A DNA stretch of 64,000 nt from Fodinibius sp964490705 (lineage in GTDB: Bacteria > Bacteroidota > Rhodothermia > Balneolales > Balneolaceae). This document shows, one piece after another, positions 63,264 through 64,000 of the stretch (the first letter of the stretch is position 1; each line of letters begins with the position of its first letter). Below the pieces are notes generated by a model, which was not told where the DNA came from, did not search any database, and worked only from the letters and a program-made list of their open reading frames with translations. Location of the stretch: contig CAZBCG010000002.1 in NCBI GenBank assembly GCA_964490705.1, positions 248,001 to 312,000 on the forward strand, written 5' to 3'. The position numbers were made by a program, and so were the translations under genes.

Positions 63264-63277
63264 TGTAAGCGCTTTCA
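63264..63277. promoter_or_regulatory. Candidate LacI/cre operator upstream of susC
   Basis: tgtaagcgctttca fits the LacI-family palindrome TGWAAGCGNTWNCA at all informative positions, with a perfect aagcgctt core. It lies 267 bp upstream of the susC start. A LacI-family regulator is encoded at 39807-40823. Confidence 0.55.
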
Positions 63278-63500
63278 TTTTGTACATATCTAACAATTTA
63301 AATACTAATATTCAAGCTTCATCTGGGAATTTTGGATAGAAGTTTTGCACGAGAGAAAAATATTTTCTCTCAACTTTTTCATTTTACAGGAAAGACTGAA
63401 AAAGGAGAAATATTTTTTGGCATTATCTCTCCAAATGAAATTATTGATGATGATAATCAGTTAACAAATTGAATAGGAAAAACAAGGTCACAGTTACTAA

Positions 63501-64000
63501 ATGAGTCAGCTTTACAAATCAGTAAAAACGCTAGGTGCTCTAAAAAAATCTAATTGGGAATCGGTTTCAGTAAAAGAGGAAATCCGGCGGAATCTTATTT
63601 CTAAAATTCGTTCGGGAGAAACGCTTTTCCCCGATATCAAAGGATATGACAAATCGGTGATCCCACAGTTGCAGCATGCGCTGTTGGCCAAGCATGACAT
63701 AATATTATTGGGGCTCAGGGGACAGGCCAAGACCAAGATTTTGCGACAGCTCGTTTCTTTTCTGGATGAATATATGCCAATCGTTGAAGGGTCTGAAATT
63801 AATGACGATCCGCTCAATCCGGTTTCCAAACAGGCACGGGAGCTCATTGAAGAGCAGGGCGATGAAACGCCGATCCGCTGGATTCACCGCAGCCAGCGCT
63901 ATGGCGAAAAGCTGGCAACGCCAGATACTGCCGTGGCCGATCTTATAGGAGATATTGATCCGATTAAAGCGGCAGCCGAAAAGCTGACTCTGGCCAATGA
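63501..64000 (+). CDS. Magnesium-chelatase-like AAA+ ATPase, partial (3' end off the window)
   Basis: An open frame begins with the ATG at 63501 (MSQLYKSVKTLGALKKSNWE) and runs past the window end (166 codons seen). The N-terminal part matches the ChlI/BchI-type stand-alone ATPases of Bacteroidota: IRRNLISKIRSGETLFPDIKGYDKSVIPQLQHALLAKHDIILLGLRGQAKTKILR (Walker A-like GLRGQAKT), then GSEINDDPLNPVSKQARELIEEQGD, IRWIHRSQRYGEKLATPDTAVADLIGDIDPIKAA. Walker B and later motifs lie outside. The cellular role is uncertain. Confidence 0.82.
   Translation, partial: MSQLYKSVKTLGALKKSNWESVSVKEEIRRNLISKIRSGETLFPDIKGYDKSVIPQLQHALLAKHDIILLGLRGQAKTKILRQLVSFLDEYMPIVEGSEINDDPLNPVSKQARELIEEQGDETPIRWIHRSQRYGEKLATPDTAVADLIGDIDPIKAAAEKLTLAN

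Larger units (their letters stand above)
62998..63500. other. Intergenic region between divergent susC and the AAA+ gene
   Basis: 503 bp with no coding frame of note. It holds both promoters and two cre-like palindromes (63192-63205 and 63264-63277). The rest is AT-rich; I see no RNA gene. Confidence 0.6.

Noticed and set aside
63512..63847. 111-codon minus-strand frame near the right edge
   Set aside because: Antisense to the start of the AAA+ gene, whose protein matches a known family.

Overview
The window looks like a chromosomal segment from a marine or halophilic member of the Balneolota (Bacteroidota-related; Balneola/Gracilimonas/Fodinibius type). This is inferred from a SusC/SusD pair, a C-terminal type IX secretion (T9SS) sorting domain with an NYPNPFNPST-like start, a type III glutamine synthetase, a menaquinone cluster, an ECF sigma factor paired with a TPR-bearing Ser/Thr kinase, many lipoproteins and weak Shine-Dalgarno signals. 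No rRNA, tRNA, CRISPR array, insertion sequence or phage gene was recognised.

Layout. 1-7.4 kb: purine genes purE/purK with a partial downstream gene, a large lipoprotein, prfA (RF1) and pckA. 7.4-17 kb: a beta-helix lipoprotein, then the agmatine-to-putrescine enzymes AguB and AguA on either side of a divergently oriented ECF sigma factor/TPR kinase pair, then a DUF4440-like lipoprotein and a small membrane protein. 17-34 kb: housekeeping genes gatB, a TlpA-like lipoprotein, tpiA, purD; menE-menC-menA on the minus strand; GSIII; an M20 amidohydrolase; two rhomboid proteases; ispG; and a lipoprotein built of two copies of one unit. 34-39.6 kb: a tight run of pfkA, a cytoplasmic GH13, a thioredoxin-fold protein without cysteines, pabC and pabB.

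39.8-63 kb is a starch/maltodextrin utilisation locus in two convergent arms. The plus arm has a LacI regulator, beta-phosphoglucomutase, a GH65 maltose phosphorylase, a lipoprotein GH13 and an MFS sugar transporter. The minus arm reads susC, susD, susE, lipoprotein GH13, lipoprotein alpha-amylase, a 1284-residue GH13 with a T9SS sorting domain, a small FN3 lipoprotein and a SusA-like GH13. The inferred flow is: surface amylases cut starch; SusCDE bind and import oligomers; periplasmic GH13 enzymes trim them; the MFS carrier brings maltose into the cytoplasm; GH65 yields glucose and beta-glucose-1-phosphate; PgmB makes glucose-6-phosphate for glycolysis.

The most notable finding is in SusD: a module of about 95 residues, clearly homologous to the first glycan-binding domain of the neighbouring SusE, is inserted in the middle of the SusD fold. 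A second is a pair of cre/LacI-type palindromes, one upstream of susC and one upstream of pckA, which suggests a shared sugar-responsive regulator for starch uptake and gluconeogenesis. The window ends in the first 166 codons of a magnesium-chelatase-like AAA+ protein.
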